Origin: Costus lasius
Lineage: Eukaryota; Streptophyta; Magnoliopsida; Zingiberales; Costaceae
DNA: 64,000 nucleotides
Reading direction: 5' to 3'
Assembly (NCBI GenBank): GCA_027563935.2
Contig: CM050454.1
Span: forward strand, 20,333,501 to 20,397,500
This document shows positions 24,301 through 33,890 of the stretch, piece by piece; the stretch's first letter is position 1, and each line of letters begins with the position of its first letter. Below the pieces are notes generated by a model that did no database searches, was not told where the DNA came from, and saw nothing but the letters and a program-made list of their open reading frames with translations. The translations under genes were made by a program, and so were the position numbers.

Positions 24301-27300
24301 GAATCGTGTCTATAGATTAAAGCAGTGTTAGTGCTTGGCTTGAAAAGTTTTCTCAAACTTTCACTGGCATTGAACTCTGGTGTAGTAAAGTTGACTATAT
24401 CATCTTTGTTTGGGAAGTATTTGTGGTATTTTCAAAGGCAGTGATAAACATGATATTATGACTATTAAAAGACATCTTGAGTACAAGTTTATCATCAAGG
24501 ATCTTGAGAAGCTACACTATTATCTAGTGATTAACATTGCACATAGTTTAAAAAGACTTTGTTATATTATAAAGAAATTATGTCTTAACTTGAAAGAAAA
24601 AAGATTTCTTAGGTGTAAGCTTGTTGACCCTACTTTGCATTATCATCTTTTGGCATGTTGAGTTATCTTACTACTACTATGTCATTAGGAGGTTGTTATG
24701 AGAAGTTTGATTATCTTAAAGGGCCTCTTGATAAGGAATTGCTTTATAAATATATAATCATCTTCAAAATGAGTCTTACACTAATGCTAAGTAGGAAGGT
24801 TAGATGATATGAAATTCAGCACTAGATATTTTGAGGCAATCTTGTCACTTTTAAAAGAAAAAAAAAGGTAAATTATGATTGACAAATCAAGTGCATAAGC
24901 ACGATAGTAATGACACAATATATATGAGATAAGTGGCTTTATACTTTCTTGCTGATTGGGTTTTTGTTAGATTGATACTATAACTATGTTTTATGGCAAA
25001 TAGGGAATGATTCATACTGGTAGCAATTAGATACCTCATAAAAGAACGAAGCATATTGAGCAACTATTACTTGGTCCAATAACAAAAGTTTGTACACCCT
25101 TCACATATTCAGAAAATCAACTTACAGATATTTTTAAGTAATTTTTCTTTGGTTGATTTTAATCTTACTATCAAGCTAGGAATAATTGAATTATATTTGG
25201 TGGGTAATAGCATCATGATGATCCGCCTATTAGATGTTGAGATGAATTAGGATACTACTTATTCTGAATGCTTAAGCTATTAGAAAGGGTTCCATTTATA
25301 TATTAATAATTCAATATTTTTGTCACAATCCAGATACTAGCATTGAATCATGAACTCAAGATATAGATAAACTAGACTAAATAATTAACGAATAGGAGAT
25401 GAATTGTTATAGTTATGTTTCAAGGAGCAGCTTACAAAGCTTAAGGATCTGATTGTAAATAAGCAGTTGGTAGGTTTTTCAGCAAAATGGCCAAAAAATT
25501 AATAATCAATCTTAGAAATCTTAAATTTTTGCCCAAATCATTCCATCCCTTTTCTTCCTCCATTGAGCCCATGTGAAACATCATTATTCAAGCAGTGCCA
25601 TTGGTCAAGCAATGCCAGCAATCTCTTCTCCCCTTCTCCTTAGCATGGATCATGACAAATCTACCCTATCTTCTTCTGATCAATGTAAGAGCACCAACAA
25701 TCCTTTCCCTCTTAAGTTGCAAAGAAGGTTTGCCCCCTTCTTCATTCAATTGGGCGAGACTTGTTATCTTCTTCCCTTCTTAGCTAGAGATAAGGTGAGT
25801 TTCTTGTCAATTTTGATTATTTGACTTTAGATCTAGGCTTGATCCCATCGATATTGTGTTCATGGATTATGTTGATATTTTTATTTGCATCTATTGTTGC
25901 CATGCTTGATTATAACTTTTGCAGTAACATTAGAGTTATTGCCATTATTTTTCTAACTCATCTCACTTTTACTGTGGATTTCAAACTCATAAGAGGGTTT
26001 ATATGGGGGGTTGTTTATCAAATAGGGTTTGCTAATTTAGTAATAGGTCGCAATTCTTTTATTATTTGATGGTTGATGTCTGGTACTGTGGAGGTATTTG
26101 AAATCAGCTTTTCCTCTTATTATATTCTTGTATACAAACAAGCTTCTTCCTTTCCACCAAAAGATACTAGTGTTTTACTCTGTGCGATGGTTACAATTTA
26201 TTTGGGGTAGTAATTAATTAACTAGCTGCCTTTTCATTCTTTGATATGCCCTCAGGCATCATACGTTAATTGCTGTTAGCATAATTAATCTATTAGTGAT
26301 TTTTTTAAGCATATTGAGTACTCTCATAGATATATCTGCACATACTCGTAATTATTTTCATAAATATGTAAATATGCATTCACTTCTGTGATGAAAAATT
26401 TATTTATGTTGTCCACATGACTAATCCTAAAGTGCAACATGACCCCACGACACAAGATCTGGCGCTTTATGTAAAAATAGATGCAATATCATCTTATTGC
26501 CTTTTACACCTTCAGATTAACAACAAATCTACTATCTTATATCTGAAATAGGGCTAATGTACTTATCTGTTCAGCACTAGTTAATCAATTAGTGATCAGA
26601 TGCCAAGTCTAGTTATACTACAATTTACAATATGGTCGTTACAGCTTAACTAGAAAATAACAATATTTTCTACATGTAAATGTAAGGATAAGTTGCTGGA
26701 AAATAAGGTTGCCATCAGAGAACAAGGAGAAACTAAGTTAAAAGCACGAACTGTCTTGTTCTATAATGAAAATAGAATTACAAGTTTTTATCTTCCCTAA
26801 TTAAACCTAATTATTGAAAACGAAACATCATACATTACCAGAGGCATCCCTTGGTTCACATTCACAAGAACAATTAAAAACCTAATTAATTCCAGGCTTA
26901 TTTTCCATCATCCCCTTAAACCTAAAATTTCAAAAAAAATATAGACCCAATCTTTTTCCTTTTTCAAAAGGAGTCCTAGCATTTCCAAGGGAGTTTTTCC
27001 TTTTAGTTTCTTTCCGGCCTAGTTGTTCAATGCATACATGTTCCCATTGTACTATTCTTGAGAGATTTCTTTAAATTCTTCTAGTTTTTCCTTGATTTGA
27101 AAATAATCTCTTCAACCTTTATGAGTTTGATGTGTTTGTTCTTGTTCCATTTTCACTTCTTCCTTTTTGACTTTTAGAAGGTTTTGTTTTTCCATTTTGG
27201 CTTCTTCCTGAAAGCATGTCAATTTCTTCTCTACATATTTTTCTAGTATTTTCTGTTCATATATGAGTGTTACAAAGTCTGTTTTGATCCTATGTTTTAA

Positions 27301-30300
27301 TTCTCTTTTATTTTCAAGATGCATTGACAATTATATCAAGAAATTGAATTTTTAGCAACCTTGCCTAGTATTTTTTCTTTACAGATGAAATTTCTATTTT
27401 GACTTGGACTCTTGACTTTTAATCCTTGTTGATTTTGACTTGTTTAATTTCTCGGCTTGCCCTGTCAAGGTCTTGACCAAACACTTTCTTCTTCTTCGTC
27501 ATGGTCTTTTCCTAATCGGAGCTTCCTTCTTGCCACAGTCTCTCTTGTGCTTGTAGTGGTGCCTTGTGCTTGTAGTGGTGTCCCTCAAGCATGACAAGAT
27601 AAACTCATCATCTTATACCAATTTTCAAAAATTGTATCTACTCCTTCAAAATCTCACTACCACTCATCCCCTTTGTTAAGGACGACAATATCTTTCTCTG
27701 ATACCAACTTATTGGAAAATAAGGTTGTTGTCAGAGAATAAAGGAGAAATTGAGTTAAGCACAAACTGTTTTGTTGTATAATGAAAATAGGATGACAAGC
27801 TTTTAAAGAGGTGATAAGCACCTCTTAATCTTCCCTAATTAAATCTAATTACCAGAAATGAAATACCATACTTCACCTGAGGCATCCCTCAGTTTACATT
27901 CACATAAACAGTTAATAACCTGATTAATTTTAGGTTTATTTTCCATCATAAGGGTCCCTAGACTCTGTTTGAGGTGGGTCAATGGCATAGTGACAGGAAA
28001 AGTTTATGAACCGCTGATCAAGGGTCTATTACTGCTTAAGGTAAAGGATCTGCCTAAGTCTTTTATTAGCATGGTGTTGAGTAACAGATGAAAATATAGT
28101 TATGGACATCATAATCAATTGTAATTATTATTTGGCTTGTTTCTATTCGATTGTTTCCTGTATAATAACCATGGTTACATAGTGGATTGATTGACTATAT
28201 TTGTGTTCTTGTGATAGTATGCATATGTTTTTTTTGCATGTATTTATTGAGTTGAATTTATAAGAGTAAATTAATGATTGTATATGTGTGGTTTAAAATA
28301 TATCATGATTGATGTGTTTAGATCTATTTTGGCTTTAGGCTCTTGTATCGGCTGGTCAATGATTCATCAACAAACCTATTTAGGATCATAGTTATTGACT
28401 GCCATTTCAAGCTATTGGTTGGTTGTTGGCGAAGTCACCATTTTAAAAACTATTCTATACCGCTTGGTATGGACGGTTTGTTTGTAGCAGAGTAGTGGAA
28501 GAGGAAGGAAGAGGAAAGAAGAGGAAGAAAAGCAGGAGAAGAAGGAGAAGAGGAAGGAGGAGAAAGGGAAGAAGGAGAAGAAGGCATCCACAAGCACCGT
28601 GAGCACAAGCGGAAGTGGAGTCCGCCATGCACCGCGAGCACCACAAGCACGAGCGGGAGCTCCAACGCTTCCTCTTCCTCTTTCCTTCTCTTATTCTTCT
28701 TCTACTTCCTACGTTGGAAGTGGAGTCCGCCATGCACTGCGAGCACCACAAGCACGAGCGGGAGCTCCAACGCTTCCTCTTCCTCTTTCCTTCTCTTATT
28801 CTTCTTCTACTTCCTACGTTGTTGCTCCCAACATTTCCTCTTCCTCTTTCCTCTTCTTCTTCTACTTCCTACTTCCTCTATTGCTCCCACCGTAGACAAC
28901 ATTGGTTCCATCTGGTATAGACTAGTACCGTACCATTTCAAGCATGGACCGAAATAAGGAATCAATACAAGTTTTTAATCTTGATTAGGTTGCCAGTTTG
29001 ACAAAGATAAGATTGGCAGCTTTTGGATAGACTAGCACTTGAATCACTCTTCCAAGACAACTCAAGATGCGAAGTTGTGACCATTGTAGCTCAATGACTT
29101 CCATTGATTTATTTTCTTAAATTGTTTACTTTATGTCATTATATGATTTCATTATTTGTATAGTGAGTTGCTTTATTGTCATTCTATTATTTGTCCATGC
29201 ATCATATTACTTTTAAATCCTTACTCAAGTATTTTGGCTAACCCCCTTTGTTTTGCTTTAAAGTGTTGTCTTCATTTAGATAATACAGGTTAGCTATCAA
29301 TGGTCGTCAAAGAAAGATTTAGTTCACAAGATGGTATTATTATAGTTTTTGTTCTTCTAGACTAGTATAATATTTTCTATTTATATAGAGTAAAAAAGAT
29401 TGTTCAAAATTTTGTATTTGTATATGAGTTATTCATATATTTTTGGTAAAGGAATGGTTGTTGATCAAAATTGGTTAAATTTTTAGAATTGAATTATTAT
29501 TATTTTGATCATATTGATATAGATGATGTTGTTTCTTATTAACATGTAGTATTTAGAGATGGTAGATTGCTTTTGTTCATAATAAGATGAGTTAATAGGA
29601 TAAATTAGTCAATCGAGTTCAATCCAAAGATCACAAAATCAGTCCAGCAACTTGGTCTGGTAGCTCACTAGACCGGTACATACCAGCCGGTACCGAGCGG
29701 TATGCCGGTGGTACTGAGCTTGCTCTTCTCCCCTCCTACTTCCTCTTCTCGTGCTTCCACCTCAAGCGGAAGCTTTGTTCGAAGCCTTTGCCACTGGAGA
29801 AAGCTTCGTTCAGCCAAAGAAAACGGCGGAAGCTCGTACCGACAATATCTACCCTTTCCAATACTAGTCGGTCACCAGACCGGTACAAACTAGCAAAACC
29901 GATCGGTTCAAACCAATTTTATTATCCTTGGTTCTATCAGCACCCATTTGTTGCTTAACAGTTTTTATAATATCAGAGTCTATGTTTGTAAGGATTTTAA
30001 GTTGTTAGATTAAGCTCTAGGGTTTAAGACATTTAGGATTGTGAAACTTAAGATTGTAAATTTTTTTAGGATATTCATCTTGTATTGTATGTGATATTTG
30101 ATTTACAAGATAGCCCCTAAAACAAGGGACGAAGTTTTTGTTGTTCATACATACTTATGAAAGACAATGTGTGTAATGGTTGCATCCCTAATTTGGCAGA
30201 GGCCATCATATAATAGTCACTTTAATGGGTTAAAGGATAAAGTAAAGAGCAAGATGAAGAGATATACCAAACCCAATTTACTACTGTGTATTCACAAGGG

Positions 30301-33300
30301 ATCAAATGAGCCAATAAATTGAGGTTAGTTGCAATCAAGGTTTGGAAAACCATACCGTACCATACGGTACCGATCTGGACAGCGATCGGACCCAGAATAG
30401 CCATCGGAGCACGGCTCCAGGGCGGGTGGCAGAGGGAGGCAGCGGGCGGCAGTAGGCGGCAGCGTTGAGCGAAGCCTCCGCCACCGCTGGAAGCTTCGCT
30501 GCCGCCCAGTATGTACCAGTCCGACAGCTCATCGGACCAAGTCGCCGGACCAGTTTTACGAACTTTGGTTGCAGTATCACATAGTGACATGTTGTTATTG
30601 CAGCTCCACTAGTCCAAAGGGCAGACTATCGAACAGGGAAACAATGTACTAGGTTATAAGAACAAGTTCTAAGTTTTAAGTATCTAAGGAATAATAATTT
30701 AGGACTTAGGTGAGTGATACATAGCATAATGATAATGTGTAGTATTTTGTCATGAGATGACAACTAAAATGAGATGCAGATCTCTTGGGAGTTGCAAAGG
30801 TAAAGTTTGTATGGCACATCAGATAAAAGTGCATGTGACTCAATAATCAATTGAGGACAGGACTTCTATGATGCATTTATTTCCATATATTTTAGGTATA
30901 TGTACCATCCATGTACAACACATCCTAACGATAAATTAAATAGACAAAATGGAAATGTGTGCAAATCACTTGTGCAACATGAAAACATAGGGTAATCCAA
31001 ATTAATGTTGATGCATATTGACCCTTGAACACATGTTCTTTCCTATACGAAAGACCTCCCCAGTAATTAAACAATAAAGATTTTTAGCAATGAAAAAAAT
31101 GCTAAATAATAAAAGAGAAATGGATTCTCTGTATACGCATACCATCAGACATCTCCATTTTGAACCAGGCCATCTTAGAGGATCAATTTCACTGACTCCT
31201 GTTATCAATCCTGTAGGCCTGCATATGAAAAAGTCAAAAGAATAAAATTTACAAATAATTTTACACTCCAATGATATTTTGAGAAGTTGGTGCATCAAAC
31301 CTTCTCTCTGAAGCATCATCACTCTCAAAAAGCATTTTGAACCTCATTCCAACAGAAATGGAATTATTTAAGCTTTTCACAAATTTCCAATAAGGAACTA
31401 TGAAGTCTGATGAGCTTGCCCTGTGATAAATAAACTCAGACATTTAGAAACCATCTACCCATAATGCCAGAATTCTTCTAGTCTGTGACCACATCATCAA
31501 CAAACAACCACAAAACACTACGAGCCACTTATGGAAGAAAATTATAATAGCTGTTACAATAATTTGTGAGATATACTATAGGGTATAGCGAACATTTTGT
31601 AAAAGAAATGCAAGTGACTGCGGTGAGATTAGGATTAACACACTCAGGAGCAGTTTAATCATGTCAGAAGAGTTTAATTGTCTTCAATTAAAAAATATTA
31701 ACTACAGAAATGGTTGTCAGTGGAGTATGCGTAGTTTAGATGCTAATAAACTCTTTTACTCCTAACTGAAATGCCTTCTAGGAGGCACAATAAGGGACAA
31801 GGAAACTTTTGTGAATAACTAGTTATCTAAAGAAGAATTCCAATAATTGTCAATATCATGCCAAAAATTGTAGGCCTAATTCCCTCCAAGAGATGAGGAG
31901 CGATTGGCCTGTTGTCAAGACATTGGAAAGCCTACTACAATTAAACTGCTCAGCAAATGATATTGTGATTACTCTACTACTGGTAACATGAAATAATATT
32001 TGATCATATTGATTGCTGTTGTCGTGAACTAAGTGATCAGTGTGTGGGGGGCAGGCATGATTGCAGCATGTATTACTTGACATAGGGAAAGGCATAACTA
32101 TGTTATAGTAAATTACAAATACAATATGGTTTGTACATCAGCTCAACCACACTAGTGAACTTTTGACAAAGTGATCACTTGATGTCATTTGTAAACTTGA
32201 TTATTTGTCTGACTTCAACCCATGTTAAATTGGATAATTAATTCGACTCCTTATGCATTTTCAGTAACTACCATCCAAACACTTGATAGTTGATACACAC
32301 CAACTTTTTTAAAAGCAGCTTCCAAAGGTGTAGTGTTGAGTATACCCTTCAGATTTCATATCTTCTGAGTTTAATCATTTCTTAAACACAAAAAAAGGCT
32401 TATGTTAAGATAATAAAATTTTGCCAGACTTCACTCTGCTAAACATTCGGAAGAACTTCTTAAATGTTGCGATTTCTATATATGATTAACAGCATTCACT
32501 TATCATTAGTACATAAACAGCAATTGTCCGTACATAAGGTGATTATTACCAAGCTTACCTCGGACTGTAATTTACATGGAACACGTTTTTCATGGAAACA
32601 GAATTAACAACAGCCGCAAATGTAGTGAGATTTAAGTCAAGATTTTGATGTTCTGAAATCAGACCACTGAATTTAAATGGAGCAGCTCTCCTAACTCCCA
32701 ATCTGAGCACCCCCCATCCTTTCCCCTGTAAACATCAGAACAGAATCATATCTTTTTTTTTCCAAAGTGCTATCAGGTCAACGTTAGTTTGACAAATTCT
32801 GATGATACCTACCGAAGAAAGAGGACTGCATCACCAGAAATAAGCTTCTTCCTATTCACAAAAGCACTCCATCCAGTAGTAAGAAGATGCCTACGTGGTT
32901 GACCTAATATTTAAATAAGTCAAATGTCCATCAGTATCAGATGTAAACTTAAAATATACAAAAGGTTAGATAATTTGAGTGGCCATATTATCCAACTAAA
33001 TGCACACTCAGATGGAGAAGGCTAGACGAATTTGAGTTATCTAATTTTCCATCTAAATTATTATGATTTAAAATGAATGTTCTATATAGCATAATAGTCA
33101 TTGAATCCAAACTTGGAAGCGAATTTGTAATGATTTACTAACTCCCCCTTCCCGGAGAGAAAATGCTTGATGTGTTTCTGAAAATGGGTTCATCATGTGA
33201 ATCATTCTTATTTTTTTCCCCCAAATTAAAATTCCAAATAAGATCCATCAGCCAGTATAATGCGGTAGAACAGAGACGACTACTTTTGAAACTAAACAGC

Positions 33301-33890
33301 CAAGACAAAAAGCATAGCCCATAACCTCGGAACATTGTTTCGAGAATTAACCATTTCCGGCCAACTTGAATAAGAAAACACTGGCCAGGATGTTTTTAAA
33401 TGTCATAATTCGAGAAACAAGTACGGTCTTTCAGGCCAAAATTGCGTTCCTATGAGATATGGCTCTGACTAAATACCTCTGTAGATATGCCGAAACCTCC
33501 ATTCGAAGCCGTGCAAATCTTTTGCAATAAGCTCTTGGGAAGGTCTCTGCTGCTTGTAATCCTAATATTGAGAGTGGAAGAAGCAAATGTTCAGAAGGTT
33601 AAAGACTGTTTTCAGATGGCAAGGCAAAAAAGATACCCACTTCAAATTAAACACGTTGAAAAATGGTATCTTTTTCAAATCAGAGACTTCACATTGAGCT
33701 AGTTCGAGAATGTCTAGTTACCAAGGGAGGGAAACAGTTCTCCGCAGCTCTGCGAGGCACAGAGAACCCTCCATGAGTGCTCGTGTCGGATGCAGTCAGG
33801 GTCTTGCAGAACATATGGGGAATCGATGACCTGATCACAGAATCAATATCATCTTCCTCCTCATCTCCTTGAAGCTCGCCCTTTTTCGAG
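17180..33890 (-). CDS. ARF3: Auxin response factor, ARF3/ETTIN-like, 5'-incomplete, frame break
   Basis: Nine exons on the minus strand encode a DNA-binding transcription factor that acts in the nucleus on auxin response elements. Exons: 33890(approx.)-33722, 33561-33477, 32903-32813, 32725-32559, 31420-31301, 31218-31143, 18356-18194, 18101-17955, 17853-17180. All eight introns have GT/AG ends, and the phases agree except at the exon with the frame break. The protein shows the B3 domain, the ARF (ancillary) domain and a middle region with two (L/R)xGQE motifs. It ends without a PB1 domain, as expected for ETTIN. The N-terminal exons (the LWHACAGP region) are not found in the window. The exon 32725-32559 is 167 bases where 165 fits both phases; a run of six G causes the shift. 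It is therefore a pseudogene, or an intact gene with an assembly error and a very distant first exon. Confidence 0.85.
17807..17827 (-). promoter_or_regulatory. tasiR-ARF target site B
   Basis: The plus strand here reads the same as the known TAS3 tasiR-ARF (ending in GACCCC), as I recall it, except C instead of T at position 13. The ARF mRNA is thus fully complementary with one G:U pair. It encodes VLQGQE. TAS3 siRNAs loaded in AGO7-dependent pathways cleave or repress ETTIN-type ARF mRNAs at this place. Confidence 0.88.
18037..18057 (-). promoter_or_regulatory. tasiR-ARF target site A
   Basis: The plus strand starts TTCTTGACCTCGCAAGACC. It matches the second TAS3 tasiR-ARF variant (ending GGCCTT, recalled from Arabidopsis) with three differences, each giving a G:U pair in the duplex. 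It encodes VLRGQE and lies 230 bases (131 after splicing) upstream of site B in the gene, the usual two-site arrangement of ETTIN. Confidence 0.8.
18839..19105 (-). pseudogene. LINE-type RNase H domain relic
   Basis: The minus strand reads AELTAIRS, then [14 protein letters not shown] and EFTHIN, then with two frame changes EA and ANWLAKH. This order (ATDS, then N-R-E-A, then ADWLAK-like end) is that of the plant RNase H-like domain found at the end of LINE polyproteins. Frame shifts show it is dead. No upstream LINE reverse transcriptase was recognised. Confidence 0.65.
19106..21246. other. Intronic AT-rich sequence, possible decayed LTR
   Basis: No coding motif found. Around 19776 the text 'ataatgccccaaattttgg' looks like the start of some gypsy LTRs and a similar 'ataataccccattta' occurs at 22851, but no paired ends or duplication were found. 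Confidence 0.3.
21247..21530 (+). repeat. 34-bp minisatellite, about 7 units
   Basis: Units of 34 bases start at 21280, 21314, 21348, 21382, 21416 and 21450, each with the pattern GTxTAxAGTTTAxxxxTTTxxCATCxTTxGATxT. A 33-base unit precedes at 21247 and partial units follow to about 21530. Units differ at several positions. Confidence 0.8.
21531..23325. other. Intronic AT-rich sequence
   Basis: No gene or element recognised. Phrases such as 'ccatcaccaa' or LTR ends are lacking; composition is uniform and AT-rich. Confidence 0.4.
23326..23483 (+). repeat. Tandem duplication, period 79 bp
   Basis: Copies 23326-23404 and 23405-23483 begin GATTCTATATC and end TTAGCAATTAGC; they differ at only a few positions. 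Confidence 0.85.
23560..25150 (+). pseudogene. Decayed Ty1/copia pol relic
   Basis: Fragments of the copia order can be read in changing frames. There is a KQWM segment near 23870 (end of the integrase-RT linker), [11 protein letters not shown] near 24200 and VYRLKQC near 24310. VDYIIFVW (in place of the YVDD box) is near 24390, followed by [16 protein letters not shown] and IAHS. The RNase H end KRTKHIE ... [14 protein letters not shown] lies near 25040-25135. Many stops and frame shifts, no LTRs recognised. It lies in the large ARF intron, opposite to the gene. Confidence 0.75.
25151..26693. other. Intronic sequence without recognised features
   Basis: AT-rich, with short open frames near 25570-26070 that show only a hydrophobic bias. 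No family recognised. Bases 26688-26692 (ATAAG) may be the left target duplication of the next element. Confidence 0.4.
26694..27948 (-). mobile_element. Small non-autonomous LTR element (TRIM-like)
   Basis: Direct repeats 26694-26910 and 27710-27948 act as LTRs; their own ends are inverted (TGCTGGAAAATAAG and CTTATTTTCCATCA). Next to the right copy the plus strand reads CTCTGATACCAAC, whose complement contains the TGGTATCAGAG primer site, so the element points to minus and the right copy is its 5' LTR. An ATAAG flank occurs on both sides, allowing a one-base ambiguity in the ends. The 0.8-kb interior has no pol; a minus-strand frame (27330-27112) is lysine/glutamate-rich and coiled-coil-like, of unknown meaning. 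The left LTR lacks about 20 bases present in the right one. Confidence 0.78.
28430..28970. repeat. GC-rich island with purine/pyrimidine arms
   Basis: Bounded by 'taccgcttggtatgg' on the left and 'agtaccgtaccatttcaagc' on the right, like the islands at 29620 and 30328. The left half is almost purely purine (GAAGAGGAAG words), the right half pyrimidine (CTTCCTCTTCC words), so the strand could fold back on itself. A 105-bp tandem duplication lies inside. The open frames here are low-complexity products. Confidence 0.6.
28615..28824 (+). repeat. Tandem duplication, period 105 bp
   Basis: Two near-identical copies start GTGGAGTCCGCCATGCAC at 28615 and 28720; the visible difference is C/T in CACCGCG versus CACTGCG. 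The period is a multiple of three, so frames stay open through both copies without implying a gene. Confidence 0.88.
29620..29935. repeat. GC-rich island rich in ACCGGTAC
   Basis: Contains 'agaccggtacataccagcc', 'ggtaccgagcggtatgcc' and 'ccagaccggtacaaac' around a middle with CGGAAGCTTTG words. It resembles the island at 30328-30573 in content and position within AT-rich intron. Ends are not clear. Confidence 0.5.
30328..30573. mobile_element. MITE-like foldback element
   Basis: A GC-rich block with imperfect terminal inverted repeats (ATCAAGGTTTGGAAAACC against CCAAAGTTCGTAAAACTGG) and a direct repeat GTTGCA at both flanks (30328-30333 and 30568-30573). The interior has GGCGGCAG repeats and inverted copies of 'gaagcctccgcc'. 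It has no coding capacity. Confidence 0.55.
31143..32725 (-). CDS. ARF3: ARF3-like exons: end of B3 and ARF domain
   Basis: Exon 32725-32559 encodes [15 protein letters not shown] and ends FHVNYSPR. Exon 31420-31301 gives [19 protein letters not shown] and [15 protein letters not shown]; exon 31218-31143 gives [16 protein letters not shown] and PGSKWRCLM. These are the classic ARF ancillary-domain blocks, with ETTIN-type wording. Introns are 1138 and 82 bases. The first exon is broken: after RGKDG the run of six G (plus strand 32710-32715) puts the downstream LRLGV block out of frame, and reading on meets a stop soon after. Four G would restore the usual spacing of the family. Confidence 0.88.
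32813..33890 (-). CDS. ARF3: ARF3-like exons: B3 DNA-binding domain
   Basis: Exon 33890(approx.)-33722 has an acidic stretch [11 protein letters not shown], then [19 protein letters not shown] and [13 protein letters not shown]. Exon 33561-33477 (85 bases) has [18 protein letters not shown] and EWRFRHIYR. Exon 32903-32813 (91 bases) has [20 protein letters not shown] and ends SGDAVLFLR. This is the complete plant B3 core that contacts TGTC auxin response elements. Introns are 160, 573 and 87 bases and join in phase. The upstream end of the first exon is uncertain, because no convincing acceptor is seen and scrambled copies of this exon begin at 33905. Confidence 0.9.

Larger units (their letters stand above)
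18357..31142 (-). other. 12.8-kb ARF intron filled with repeats
   Basis: This intron separates the exon ending [11 protein letters not shown] from the one starting VNWDED; donor ATG|GTATGC and acceptor TATAG|GTG fit exactly. It holds a LINE-type RNase H relic, a 34-bp minisatellite, a copia relic, a small LTR element and three GC-rich islands. Homologous introns in ARF genes are usually around 100 bases to 1 kb. Confidence 0.85.

Noticed and set aside
28455..28920. Frames rich in Leu/Ser/Phe around 100 codons, seemingly membrane-like
   Set aside because: They arise from the CTTCCTC pyrimidine tract and a 105-bp duplication divisible by three.
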